The notes below the pieces were generated by a model. The model did not search any database. It was given only the letters and a program-made list of their open reading frames with translations, and was not told where the DNA came from. Source: Dimorphilus gyrociliatus (Eukaryota > Annelida > Polychaeta > Dinophilidae). From it: a stretch of 64,000 nucleotides of DNA. Below, piece by piece: positions 1-14,100 of this stretch. The position numbers and the translations under genes were made by a program. Within the stretch, counting starts at the first letter, position 1, and every line of letters begins with the position of its first letter. Location: positions 3,169,501-3,233,500 of the forward strand of contig CAJFCJ010000001.1 of the NCBI GenBank assembly GCA_904063045.1, given 5' to 3'.

Positions 1-1706
1 AGCGAATGATTAACTACTATCTTTCTTATTTATAAACAAGTAAAACGAAGAGAAATATACGTCACAGTTAAAGAAAATTAAGTGAATATGAATAATAACA
101 TCACGTATTTACTTTTATATATAATATTAATTATAACCACTATACGGTTTTTCCTATAAAAACAAAGAGAGTAAAAAAGATATGGAGAGAGAGAGAGCGT
201 CTCTTTTGTAATATTACTGTAATTTTTAAAATAATAGCGATAATTTATCAATAATTCGAAAAGTTGTGAATGGAGGAAAAGAAAAGAAAAACAAGGTTAA
301 TGTACTTAAACAACGCAAAAGAGTAGTAATGTTATTCTTTTTTATATTTTAGTCTCCCAACTGTAATTAATCTATTACTACTGTTTCTTTATTCTTTATT
401 TTATTATATTCTGTATAATAAAACTATTCAGTATTACAAATTTTCCTTACTGCGGCTACTATTATCAAAAACTTTACGTTCTATTGCCTAATTACATTAT
501 TAAACTAAGCTCAACAAAAATATATAGAATATATATATAAAGATTATTTTTCATTTGTTTTTTTTTTGTAGAAAATGAAAATAAAAGGGAAAAAGGAAAA
601 AAAATATAATACGAATAAAACGAGATGAACGCTAGCACCACATAAATAACAATTTCTGAACATTTATCATGATTAGCAGCTCAAGTTTGACCTAATTTTT
701 GCATGCCTTTGAAAGCCGACAATCTATATATATATATATATATATAAAACATATATATATATATATGGTTATATAGTTATATATATATATATGTATACCA
801 CATAAAGCAAAACAGCTTTATCACAGATTTCTTTCAGCAGGGCTGCATATTTTTTATATGAAAAACAAAACCCAGATTGTTAGCAGGCAACAAACTGAAG
901 CTATAATCACTATAATGAAAGAGCGAAGTAAAAAATAAGAAGGCTAGCACCAAATTGTTTAGCGCGAACACAAGAAGATTCTTTTTTTATTTTAATTTAT
1001 CACAGTATCTTTTCCATCCAACTTGTTTGGCAGCATTTAAGTGGGCGAGTGAAAAATGTCTGTAAGATGTTTGTATCAAGCAATATAAACAGCATATACA
1101 ATATAGGCCTAGATGGACGGTTCAATCAAATTTCGCTTGTTTTTTAATGGGCGTTGGCATTCGTATTACAAAATTGCACTTTTGACAAAAGATGGATGAC
1201 CCTGTCCATGAAATATTAATAATTTAGATGTTTGGCGTGAAGAGTCTGGCAAATTTTTTTTCTACTCGATTTTGAAATAATAAGCTATGTTGAGTGAGTC
1301 TATTCCAAGAAAACCGTTAAATATAACGATAGAAAATAGTATAAACATAATTAATGAGGTGAAACAAAATAGTCATCTTATGTTCGATATTTATAATGAA
1401 AATACAGTATATCTTTTTCTTCTTTTGCTGTTAGAGTCGGATAACTAAATCTTAATTTTCTTGTTAAAATATTCACATATTCTAATAGCAATAACAAGAT
1501 ATACACTTAATGCAAATATATATATCAATTGCCTTTATCCTCAATAATGTTCTTGTATAGAGAAAGCAGAAAAGAATTAATGAAAAACATAAGGAAAGAG
1601 GAAACAAAGTAATAATTCCTAACTCTTCATTGATTTTCTATTTAATAGGTTAGATATTTTGTCGTATATTAGAATAAAATAAATTCTAAACATGTTCTTT
1701 ACTTTA

Positions 1707-1714
1707 TGACGTCA
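1707..1714. promoter_or_regulatory. CRE palindrome
   Basis: A perfect TGACGTCA, the full CREB/ATF site, lies in otherwise AT-rich sequence. No promoter is known beside it, so function is inference. Confidence 0.3.
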
Positions 1715-3182
1715 CACTACAATTTTGTTCAAATTCAGAATATATATCGTCACAGTATATATTATATCATAAAAAAATGCAAATGTCCTAATTATTTGCA
1801 ACTAAAGCTCTAGTTAACCTCTTAAATAATTGGCTAAACAATCAAGTAATATACTTAAATATAGATTCAAAGTTGGATTAGAGTGATTTACGAGATCAAA
1901 ATTAAATAGAACGCTGTTAAAGTATCTATTTTAATTCCGCTGCTCCCTCAGTAGTCGTTTGAGTTTATTATCGCGTTTTTTTAAAGAGGTGAATTGTCTT
2001 TTTTTGTTTTCTTTTATCAGTAAAAAATGTTAAATTATTAATGGTTTAGATCTGCAAAAGCACTTCCATTTCTATTTTCATACGCTTCGTTCCCTCTCCT
2101 CCTCCTCCTCCTCTTCCATATTTATCTTCTACAAAATCTCCAAACTCTTCTCAAGTGCTTTTTAAAAAATACATTCGACCGAAAAATCGCATAAATTAAA
2201 TATTTTTACTGCTAATTGTTATGTTTTGTATGTTTTGTTTGTTTGCTAAATCATTTCTTTTCATTTTTTAAATATTAAATAAAAGTTGAAATAAACACAG
2301 TATAAAGAAATGTAAATAGATCGGTATTAATTTTTCGCGACGTTAATTATTTGATGAATAAAAAAGAGCAAACACCACCATCCATCTAAGCCCGAGCCTA
2401 AACACTCAAATCAGGCAAAAGAAAGGTTTGCAAAAGTATATATACATTGTGAATATATTATTATCAGCTCATGTGCGACAGTGTTTGCTTTTTAAAAAAA
2501 AAAAACCATGTTAGGAAACTAATAGGCTGCATGCAAGTCAAAAGAAAAAATGGCAGCAATCATCACGAAAAAAAGAATCATTGTATTGTTTGTTTCTGTT
2601 AGAAGCTTCCACACAAACATACACGCAGAATCTCATTCGTTCAATCTCTAACATTCGTTCATTCATTCGCCCACACACGTACTCAAACACACAAAAGGTT
2701 TCATATTATTTAGAAATTATAAGCAAAAAAATACACCCAACCGCTGGGCGGTTCAAGCAGAGAAAAGCCGAGCGTGTTGAACAGCTCTGAAAAAATACGC
2801 CACTTGCACCACTGTTTTTTTTTTGCACTACAACATTTAATAACAACAACAAAACAACAACTATATATAAAAATACTTGGTCAGAAACATTCGAAACATA
2901 TAAAACATCTTTTTCACCTAAACACACGCACCATGGCACTAGATAAAAAATATAGACGCCACGTTGAGGACTCGTTGCATCGGTTTTTTTTTTCATCAAA
3001 AGAAAAAGGAAAGAAAAAGAACTTTGCCTCGTCAACGCCATAGTATAAGACAAGACAGACGTGAAAAAATAAACAACAGTGGAATGCACAAGATGTTTTT
3101 TTTTGCGTTTTACAAAATATGAAATATATTTATACATATGCATATATGTATATGTTTCTTTATTTTTTTTTATCAAAATTTC

Positions 3183-3200
3183 ATATATATATATATATAT

Positions 3201-3231
<31 letters not shown>

Positions 3232-3240
3232 GATATATAT
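3183..3240. repeat. TA microsatellite
   Basis: Nearly pure TA dinucleotide tract with a few TACA interruptions. A second tract follows at 3419-3464. Confidence 0.9.
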
Positions 3241-3418
3241 TACTTTTGTGCTAATATACATATACATATCAGAAAACTCAACACCTTTATTTGCATAGAT
3301 TAATCATAATCAATCAATCAACTAAGTACACCTTAAAAATTTCATAAAAAACAATGTCTACTGCATCCCATACCTCAACGCATCGTGTCAAAAAGTTATT
3401 TTTTTTTTCAAATAACAA

Positions 3419-3432
3419 ATATATATATATAT

Positions 3433-3464
<32 letters not shown>
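3419..3464. repeat. TA microsatellite
   Basis: TA dinucleotide tract with TACA interruptions. It accounts for the IYIYI-type open frames seen here on both strands. Confidence 0.9.
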
Positions 3465-3465
<1 letters not shown>

Positions 3466-4877
3466 TAAAAGAATTACATATACAAGTATATATTTACATA
3501 TATAGCTATATATATACTATATACTATAGCTATATACATATTATGATTAACATATTACAAATAATACAGTATATAATACATGAAGTTTAATAATAATAAT
3601 AGAATCTTTACCTATATAAGAAAGAACACATCGCCCAAAACATTTTTTTCAAAACCTCTGAATATTGCCCGGATGTCCGGTAACTGTAAGAAAAAGATTA
3701 CGTAATCGATTGAGCTAATGTAGAACCAGGGTAAAAGAAGATACAAAGTAGCGGCCAAAAGTTATTACTCAACCTTTTATAATATAATTAAAAAATATAC
3801 ATCTAAACCTAGCTAATAGATGGTACTTAAAATAATTAAATCTATCCTGGGATATTTTAGGTAGTAACATACTAGTATATAGAATACACTAGTATAACAA
3901 GCTCAAATACCTAGGCCATAATGCACAGTAGGTTAGTTTTATTGTGATATTGACGAGATATATTTAATTATTCGGCTACTACATACGTTATACAGTATTT
4001 CATTTTAATATTCTAGTAATTTAGCCGTAAATTATACAATGTAAAAAATAATTACAATTAATAATCTAACGTTACTTTCTTAACCGCAATAATATCTGTA
4101 TACTGCTTATTTGTAGACTATTTGGCTCTTTATCATCGATTAAATTAATTTTTCAAGCAAATGTAAGTCAATTTATAGTTAGTTGCATTATCTACAGCAA
4201 TATACTATAAAATTTAAGATACATATATAGATATTCCTTTCTTTATTGCAATAGTATACTGTAAAAATATAAAGGGTAAGTAAATCATCAGCTATTACAT
4301 ATCACATTTACAAAAACTTCGTAGCAATATTTCGATAGCTTATTATTCAGTATAATAATCCGCTTGTGTGCGATTACTTCAATTTTCAGGGCATTAAATG
4401 ATAACCCTCCTCCCACTCCCATATTACAATCCGATTAAAGCAAAATGGCCTCTCTTATACGCTATACAGTACTTCATTATCTATACATATACATATATTC
4501 GTCTCAGTTACTAGTAATTGAATATTTTAACAATTTTCAAGTGAAAAATTTTTTTGTTCCATTCAATATCGATATATCAATTTACCATTAAAAATGTTCG
4601 TTATTGAAATCCAGTAGGTTTAGATTTTATGTTTTCCTTTTTTTTTTAATAAAAAAAAAACCTAAAGGGAAATCACGTAGTATGAGAAAAAAAAACCGAA
4701 AATTCTTTTTCTATAATGTTTCGAATGATTTACATGTAAACTTTGCTTTAGTAAATACCAACATTCCGTTTGAACTTTTATCTACACTTTTTTTTCTTAT
4801 CATAAACAGAAATTTTAGAATAGTATTCGTATTTAATGTAATCTATCGGCGGACACCGAGTCTTAAATGAAAATTTC

Positions 4878-5177
4878 TTACTGATACGGTGTCCCATTTG
4901 AATAAAATTTACCGCTGGTATCTTCTTGTTTATACTTAAGTAAAAGACACTCACGAGGCATAAAACCGCCGGCCGTTAAATGTGGATAAGCGGCCGGTAT
5001 ATAAGCCATCTGCTGTTGACTAAAGACGGAAGTCGGTAGAATGGAAGCGGGCATCGATACTGGAATTGCAGTCGGAAGTTGGTGTGCGGGGCCATAAGCG
5101 GATAATGAAGGCACTCCACTCTTGTCCACTGCCAACCTCTTAATATTCGGTGCCAAAAGACTATGTGCAGGATTCTG
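4878..5177 (-). CDS. mbl: muscleblind last coding exon
   Basis: The acceptor TTTGTTTATTTACAG precedes CAG AAT CCT, and the frame runs 99 codons to TAA at 4880-4878. It carries the KRLAVDKSG motif of muscleblind C-termini and an A/P/S-rich tail ending NGTPYQ. The acceptor is a CAGCAG tandem, so one glutamine may be optional. An internal GTGAGT after FMP (CCTC|GTGAGT) could act as an alternative donor. Confidence 0.9.
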   Translation of the reverse strand, partial: QNPAHSLLAPNIKRLAVDKSGVPSLSAYGPAHQLPTAIPVSMPASILPTSVFSQQQMAYIPAAYPHLTAGGFMPRECLLLKYKQEDTSGKFYSNGTPYQ

Positions 5178-8100
5178 CTGTAAATAAACAAAAAACATTT
5201 GTTAGTTTCTTCCGGTCGCCTCCATATTTCTATACAGGGGGCGATTTAAATGCAAATTTCTTTCTTTGTACCAACGACTACGTGACCAGAATATCAAGTA
5301 AAATATTATCTTATTACTTTTGTTCTTGACTATTACCTTGTTCAGTTAAAACTGTACCATCCTTTTAAGATGACAAATAAATAAATAAAAAAAAAAGATT
5401 TATGGAAATTTATGGAAATTGCATGAATTAGAAATGATTTGTCGGTATGATTGTTATCAGGAATGAGAAATTAAACGTCTCTATTCTGTAAATTACAAAT
5501 AATTTACAACTGTACAATTTCAACGCAAAGGAAAATTAAATTAAATAAATAATCTTTCATTTTTAGAATCTATAAAAAGAATTTAAAAAATATTATTCCT
5601 TTACTTGATCTGAGAGTAGATTGACTAATCAAGTATTACAGATATATTTCATTCTTTTAAATACATCGCTTTGTAACAAAAAAAATGAATATGTCAACTA
5701 TACATAGCCCTAAAGCTATATATATATATATTAAATAAATTTTCTTGATTACTCATTTTCAGTATTTATTTTCCTTCTTTCTCTCTTTCTCTTTCTTTCT
5801 TTCTTTCTTTCTTTCTCTCTCTCTCTCTCTACAAATATTCTGGTCTCGTAGATTCTCTTAGAAAAAAAAAACGCTCGAGCGCAAGTGCTATATATAAATA
5901 TATAGATATATATGTTAATATACGATTTCTAAGTATACTGCCTTAAAAATGTGTTGAATAGCATGCAAGAAGTTTAGGCGACGTGCAAAATATAGATTGA
6001 ATAGATGAATTGTAAAAGTAGTAAATATAATAAATATATATATATATACATATATAGCGATATATATATATATAAACATTATGAATTGCTTAATTTTCAC
6101 TGTGAAAAGAATTATTAATACTATAAACTACTAAAAAAAAATCATCTTTCATTTGTTGGGGTTTTTTTTTTCATTTTGATCTAAACTACTAAATTATTTT
6201 CTTGTTTCGAGATTATTCTCGACGCAATATTTCGATTTCTAATAAAGTTAATTTAGCTGAGGCGAAATGGGCGAATTTGCTGTTTAAAGGCTGCGAAAAT
6301 TTAGGATATTTAACCATGCAACTGCAACCATTTTGTTTTAAAGATTTTCTCTAAAAACAAATACCATTTGATTACATAATTATAGAGATACTTTTTAATT
6401 TCATTGCCTAGCGATAGATTTTTTTCGCTCTTCTATGCGTTAATTCGTTAAAAAAAGGCCTAATGCTTAAAATGGGCTTTTAAAAATTTGTTAAAAAGGA
6501 TTAATGGAAAAAAAACGGAAAACGATTGCAGTCAGTCAAAAATCAACAACTTAAACAAATGCAGCCAAAAGGAAAAAAAGTGAAAAAAATGACGCCCATT
6601 TCGCTCCATCACCGTCGTCCAGCCTAAAACTATTACAGAAAGACCAGTACCAGAACTGCCACGGTCGGCGTATCGTCTTCGTGAGGTCGTTTTTTTCCTT
6701 GACCACTGTCCAGTGCAGTAGCAGGCTGTAGTGGTTACAACAGAAAGCGACGGCGCGAGCAGCAGACGAGGAAGGCGAAGGAGCGAGAAAGGGAAAACAA
6801 AAAAAGCGGCTTCGTCAAAAATGATTCATGCAAAAAATAAAAATAAAAAAGTAGAAGTATTTTGTTTTATATAATTGACTCCGCAAAAGAATAAATAAAC
6901 CAAAGAAACTAAATAAATGAAGTTAATAATTTCATTATGTGCAGTAGTTGAATAATGAGTTGATATAATAATTAATAATTAATAGCTTCTTAGAAGAATA
7001 TCACACGTATAAAAATTCTCATTATTTTTGGCAGCAAATTTAATTTCAATAAACATATTCCTTTTAATAAAACGTCCCTTCATATTCTATTACTTAAGTG
7101 AATCTAAAAATCATGCTTCAACTACCGATAATGCGGAATCCATTATTAAAACAGTAATTTTTTGCAGGGTGCAGTGAGTAACCGGCGCTGATTAATAAAT
7201 TATACAGCTTAAAAGTTCCTTTTTCAGAGAAAAAGCAAAAAAAAGGTTGTTTTCGGGTCGTGCTGTTTTTAATTTAGATGCGCTTACTGCCTACACTTAT
7301 TGCTGGATTATATACCGCAAAAAATTGTTTAAATAGTGCTATTTGCTCAGGGCACTCTTCTCCTCAAAACTCTGCTATGCTATGTTTGCATACGTAGAGC
7401 TTCTCGAAAGAAATCAATTAGGTATGGGAGGAGAAAAATTTTTTTAATGATTCAAGAAACAATCATCTATAGAAAAGAAAGAAAAATATTTTACAGTATA
7501 ATTACATTGTATAAACAGCAATACATTTGTGTACGTAATTAATAATTTTCTTTTTAATTTTAGAATAATAGATATCTTTCTACTCTTTTGTTGCAAGCTT
7601 ATTCCTCCTTTTAGATTATCTAAACAACTTTGCCTATTTTATATGTTATATCTCTTTCTGATGAGGAAATATATTGTACATTCTTTGTAATATTCAAAAT
7701 GGAATTACTAATTACAACTAATGTCAAAATCTTAATAAAATACTTCCCACTAGTATGAAACTCGACACTTACAAATTAAGTAATAATTAGAGTAAAGTAA
7801 ACTCTAATCAGGCTTTTTTCTCTTTTAAGGTTTTAACCTTGTTGAAAGTTTGTGGAAATCAACTGAGCCTTACTTTAAATTGTAAACGATTGTAATTTAA
7901 TACCAGCTTAATACTATATATAACTCAAGCTTGGTACAAACTGGAGATTTGATCTCATTCAGAGACAGAGGGAATTATCATACAATTCGTTAGATCAAAG
8001 TATTCCCTTTTCAAAATGGGATATTTTGGTCATCGAATACAAAGCACGGCCCGAAAAACAAATTTTAGGCGAATCAGTAATCAAACTTTAGCCCGACCAA

Positions 8101-11100
8101 AGCAGCAACTATGAAAGACAAACACGACATACCAGTTACCCATTGCATAAAGACTGCTGCTGTCAAACTCAAAAAGGCTGCTTGCTATGAAACCACGCCC
8201 TAACAAACTCGCCTTTTGATTGTCTAGTTAACAATTTAGAAATCTTTTCAAAAACGGCGCTTTAACGAAGGAATTATATAAAATGCCAACGCATATCTGC
8301 GTCAACAGGAGCACACTCGAAAATGACCATGTACATGAGTATAGAAATATATATTCATGTATACATTAAACGTAAATCCTAAATACGAACACATTCACAC
8401 TTCCTCACTCTCAGAACGTAAAGAGATATATATCCACATATTCATATATGCATACTTAAATATATGTTATATGAATCTATATTCTGTATAAATACAAAAT
8501 ATATAATCTATATATATATACATTTAAGTATCTATATATGATAATAATTTGTATATACGGTCGATATTTACAGTATATACAAAAACAAACGAAGAAAATG
8601 TGACGCATGCGTCACCAACCTGAGGCACGTAATAGTCGGATGGTGTTGTAGAGGTTGCGTAGTCGGCGTTTGTCATGTTGCCGTTCATATCCACAGCGTC
8701 CAACTGTAAACAATTCCACATTGTTTTCCCATGTTTTTTTTAGGGATTGTAGAAAAATTTTTGTTGATAAAGACATGCAAACATCTAATGAAAACTCAAG
8801 CTTTTGCAGAAGTTAAACATGCCACTGACACTTAAAAAAAAAAATTTCTCTTGTGCATGGAATAGAATTCTAGTCTAATTTTTTTAAATATTCAGATAGA
8901 GTGTTGAAGAAATTATCAATTAGTATTTTTCTGTTTCTCATCATAGGTTTTAATTTGTAATATATTCCATATATGTGTATATATAAAATTTAATATATAC
9001 ATATATTGGTTCAAAGGAAAAACGTTTTTTTTTTAAATGACATAAGAGAGATGTGAAAAATATTGAAGGGAGAAAAAATAATACAAAAATTATTAAAGAG
9101 TTGTTAACTGTGAGCGATAAAAATCTAGCATCTTTGAGTTATTTCAAAAGCTTTTTCCAGTAAGTTATTTAGTAAAGATAAAAAAAAATATAGCTCAGCT
9201 TAGCTTTCTTTTATATAGAAAAAGAGTTCTTTTTTAATTTATAATAAAGCTTTTAAACGAAAACAAAGAGAAAAAGTATATAAAGTATGATATTTTTTAA
9301 AACTTTTTTGATATTACTTAATTTCTTTAAAACAAAAACTATATTAAGAAATGAGAAGATAAGATGCTAATTTTGTTTTCTACTCTTCTTTAATATTACA
9401 TAAATGTTGTTATATATATAGTTTTATATAAAAATTAATAATTGAACTAATAAGATAATTTTCCAACAGCTAACTATTTAATTTCAGTATTTAACAAAAC
9501 TGATGGTGTTACTTTCGAATTTTCAAGAAAAAGGGTGCTTTTTGCTGATGAACTTGTTCCTTGTGATTTAAGAGAACCTTGAGTTGTTCAAATTCTCGAT
9601 TTTGACAGAAGAAAAATAATAATTAAAAATGTATACACGAGGCTCTCACTCAAGACATGCGAAGAAAAAAAAAAGTATACGACATGCATTGATAAAGCGG
9701 AAAAAATAAAACCAAAAGACAAACAACAACTAGAACAACTCAAAAAAGAATAGCAACAGGCAGCCATTTTGATTTTGACAACAAGCTTATCAAAATTTTA
9801 ACTTAAAAATTTTGCAAAAAGAATTTACAATATAAATGAGATAATTTTTGGTTTATAAATACTTACCTCAGCTACATTTGACGCTGTTCTAATAACCGTC
9901 TTTGTAGTTGTAGCTGAAGTGGAAGGAGTCGAACTAACCGAGGGTGTTGGACTGTTAGCACTTGTTTGTTCGGCGTTTGCGAAAATGTTTGCAGTTGGTG
10001 CAAGATTTTGCGCTTGAAAAAGAGCCGAATTGTAGGCGGGATGGTAGAGGGCTGGGTTTTGGTAGGCAGTCTGCTAAAAGGTATAAAAATATAATTAATT
10101 TTTTTAAATAGAATATTAAAATGGTAATTTAAATACAAAGACTAGGATTTGTTATATAATATATTAATAATAATAATTACATTATGAATTTAACTAAGAA
10201 AAAGAGAACTGCTAAATTCTACTATAATTTCTACATTTGGCTTAAAAGAATTTAGATATCAGTTACTATTTTTTTCTCTTTGTTTTGCAAGATAAGACAA
10301 ATTTTGTTTTATTTGTCGTCAGAAAATACAAGACACAACAATCTACATAATATGGAAAAAAAGAAAAGAGGTTTGATGGCAGAACACAAGAGGGAATATG
10401 GGACGGGTTCACTACAGCTATCAAATTTCAAAATGATGGCAGATTTACTTATCCTATATACACACGTATATATATAAAGATTTTATGCTTCTTTTATATC
10501 CTATAAAGCTAAACTACTCATCACTATTAGTCGTATATTTTAGAAAGATATAAAGTAAAGACTGAAAGGTCAGATCGAAATATATCCATACGAATTGCAT
10601 TGATAAAGTCTATATATAAGCAATTAACTATTAATCATTTATCATAGTGAAAATATTTATTTAAGTAAAGCTTAGAATGTATTACTAATGTTACCTTTTT
10701 AAGAATAGACTCAATACAAAAACAATAATATTAAAATCGTGTTTTTTTACTCTGATTATCAACTGTAATAGAAAAGTAGAAGAGGAAAAAAATATAATAT
10801 TTGTACTTAAGTTTAAAATAAAATAGTATAAACTACTGATACAAGAAAAAGTATTGTGTTGGCTGCCATAATATATTCATTGTAATATAAAAAATTACGT
10901 TTCAATAGATAATTTTATCTCTTAGATAAATAATTCTCTGTCTTTTTTATATTTTACAGGTATGTGTTTTTTTTTCTTATTTGTTCGTTGCAAATTTATC
11001 ATTCATTTTAAATAAATCATAGTTTTCCTGCTTGCGTAGTCCAATAGAATGTGATTTATTTTTTTTAATAGAAATACACTTAATAATAAATATCACTTTT

Positions 11101-14100
11101 TTAGCTAAGCAAAAAATTAGCAGTTTAATTTAAAGCTTGAGTAAACTTTTAAGAAGCATTGCCATACGAAGTGTTAAAAACCAGTCTATTCGAATACAGA
11201 ATAAACTAACCTAATTTACACAATACAAATGAAGATATATCATTAAATAGATACAATTGACATCTAAATTGTCAGCACAAAATTTAGGTCAACCCAATTA
11301 GCTGGTCCTAATTGGAAAATGAGCACTAATTTAATGAACAAACAGTTTAGCTTCACAGTACTTGTAAGCTTTGTAAACTATATTAAACAAAACTTAATTT
11401 CGTAAAAATCTGTAAGTTAAAATTGCCATACTTGAAAGTAAGTAAAAAAAAAAATAAATTGCCTAAACTTTAATAACACAAATATATGGTTAATTACACA
11501 AATTCCTTACTTATATTGTGCGGAAAAAACAATAAAAATCTCGTTTTTCCCTCTCTAAATATCAAGTTTTACATTATTAAAACCGAACAATTTATCTTAC
11601 AGAGTGCTTTCATTATTTCCTTTGTAACTGACAGTTAAAACATCAAAGTTTTTGCAATTGTTAAATAAAAAAGCGTGTGAGAAAAATTAAAACTGAAATT
11701 AAAAAAAAGGCAAAAAAAATTCTTTACGAACCAAAGCTGCTGCAGGTGAAGTAGCGCCGGCTTGAACGCTGGGCAGCAACGGATATTGCAGCGGCTGGAT
11801 AGTAAACAACAACAATAGCGAAAAACAAACAGCGACATGCTTCAAAAAATAAGAATTGAAGGGAGGTACTTTGCAGTTCTTAATAGAAAACAATCAGTTT
11901 TTTTTCTAGCATATATATATTTTTAATATATAAAATCTTCTAATGCTTTTCTACTATAATTTTAAATTATTTATATAGTATTTTTATATACAATTAGGAT
12001 ATGTGAAATTATTTTTATTTCAACTAATCTAATAAAACTTATTAATTATTCATTGCAAAAAAAAACCTATAAAAAAACCTTGAATTGTTTTGAAACATCA
12101 ATGAATAATTATTAATGATAATTCATCTGTTAACTGATTACAATTGGCGTCAGATAACAGTAATTACGTATAGCATATTGTCTAATACGTTCAATTATTA
12201 TGTACAAAAAATATTTTTTTCGATTAATTGTTCAACTTCAAAGCCTTAAAAAGTAAACTGAGTGTTTTCAATAAAAACAGCTTTTGCGAATATCTAATAA
12301 TGGTGCCAATTGTCAGTTGTTCTAAAATTATACACCTCAAAAAAATAAAGCCAAAATAAAACCCTGTTATTTTCTTTAAAGCATTAAAATTTCCACTTAC
12401 CAAAACTGGTTGCGAAGAAGTTTGCAAAATGTGCTGGGGTGCTGGTGCTGTAGGAGCACCAGCGGTAGGCAACAAAGTCGGTTGCATAGACTGCGCTAGG
12501 GCCGTCATTTGAATTTGTCGCATTATTAAGTTATTCCTGCCATTTTGCAGTAGTTGCTCTCTCAAATGCTGTGGTGGATGAAGGTATTTGCAAGGCGGCT
12601 CCCTGCGCTGGCATTTGCCCTAAACAAGAAAAAAAATCGAACATGAATGTTAGTCATCGATCGTTTTTAGGCGTCGTCGCGACGCCGGCGTTCGTTACGC
12701 AACACTGGAGCCGCAGTTCCTAATTGACTATTGCAGTTTTTGTAACCAGACTATTTTTTTTTTTTGAATAAATTCTAGCTTTAGAGCAAAAATTTGCAAA
12801 ATCGTACTTAGGGGAATAACATATAATAAAAGAAAACAAAAACAATGCAAGTACATTAAATCCTGGTCTGAAAAGAAAGCATTTCGATTAATGTTACATT
12901 TCTAATTTCAAGAGCTTTTTCAATCTTATAAACGACCTATAAGTAAAGTCATATACATTGTTTTTAGGACACGCCTCCTAAAATATTCACATAATGCAAC
13001 AATTCTCTTTTTTTTGCTTTAATGTCTCAGATACTTAATACAGAGACGAATAGCTAATGTACTCTTGGTGACGTTTACGAGTTCTTAATGTCTTTTTCTA
13101 TTCAACTATGATGAAAATACTCTAATTTAGTGATACAAGCCAGCGTTGGACAAATGATAAAAAAGAAAAGAAACAATACTGAGTCAAGTTACAGGGGAAT
13201 GAGTGTTACTTTGTTACATGGAAGTTACGAAATGAAAAGAATGCTAGCCCATGGGCTCATTTTTCTTCACTTATTTTATCAAATGATAAAAAAAAACTCT
13301 TAACATCTTACTAAAACGAATTGATTACTCCATCTATTATTCGCGGCCGGTCGATATTTTCCAGCCAGTCCCTTCAACGGACTTTAAATAAAAACAATAA
13401 AAACAGTCCTTTTGCTCAATGATTTTTAGTAGTCTCAGCAGTGCAAAACAACGATCGTGAGATACTTTACAAATAAGTTGGTTTCTTCCGTTCCGGGGGC
13501 GACTTACGAGTGAAAGCATCACTCGTTTAATATTAAATAGGCCAAGTAACTTGATATCGTATCTCGTTCACCCATAGCAAAGAGAGCATTTACAACGTCT
13601 ATATTTATATGTAGATATACATCTACATATATAAATAATCTCAATGTTTATAATTTATAAATAAAATGTTGCAGCTTCCGAAATAAATTAAATAGAATTC
13701 TCTTATACTTTTTTTTTATCCATATATTCCTCTCAACTCCCAAGCCCAGATTCCCTTGTAAAATGTAAATAAATTCCCTTTTCTAGCAGTCTCTCGCTGC
13801 TGTTTAATTGAGACAATGTAGAGGAAACTAACAGCTGTAAGAGCTGTTGAAAATGTTTGCTCTTCCCAATAATCCATAAAAATAGTTAGGATGAACGGAA
13901 TAGGATAAAAATGATTATTTGCTTAATTTTTCCATCACAATATAGTGCTATAGCGCTGTGCATTCCTTAAAAATATAATCGGAATAATTCAATGAATATG
14001 TATTGGAGTAGAATGGAGTTTATTACAGGATTTCATGAAGGGTAAAATTTCTAATTCCATATTCAGAATAGAATATTTTTAAGAGTCATAATACAATCTC

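Larger units (their letters stand above)
1..4877. other. muscleblind 3'UTR and downstream flank
   Basis: No coding exon can be supported here. The part just below 4878 should be the 3'UTR of the minus-strand muscleblind gene. The first AATAAA on that strand that I see is at 4247-4242, about 630 nt past the stop. The rest is AT-rich sequence with TA and CT microsatellites. Longer open frames at 2706-3303 and 3354-3590 are homopolymer and TA-repeat translations. Confidence 0.6.

Noticed and set aside
2706-3206. 166-codon minus-strand open frame
   Set aside because: Translation of TA repeats and A/T homopolymers with GT-rich filler; overlaps other open frames on both strands, no splice or domain support.
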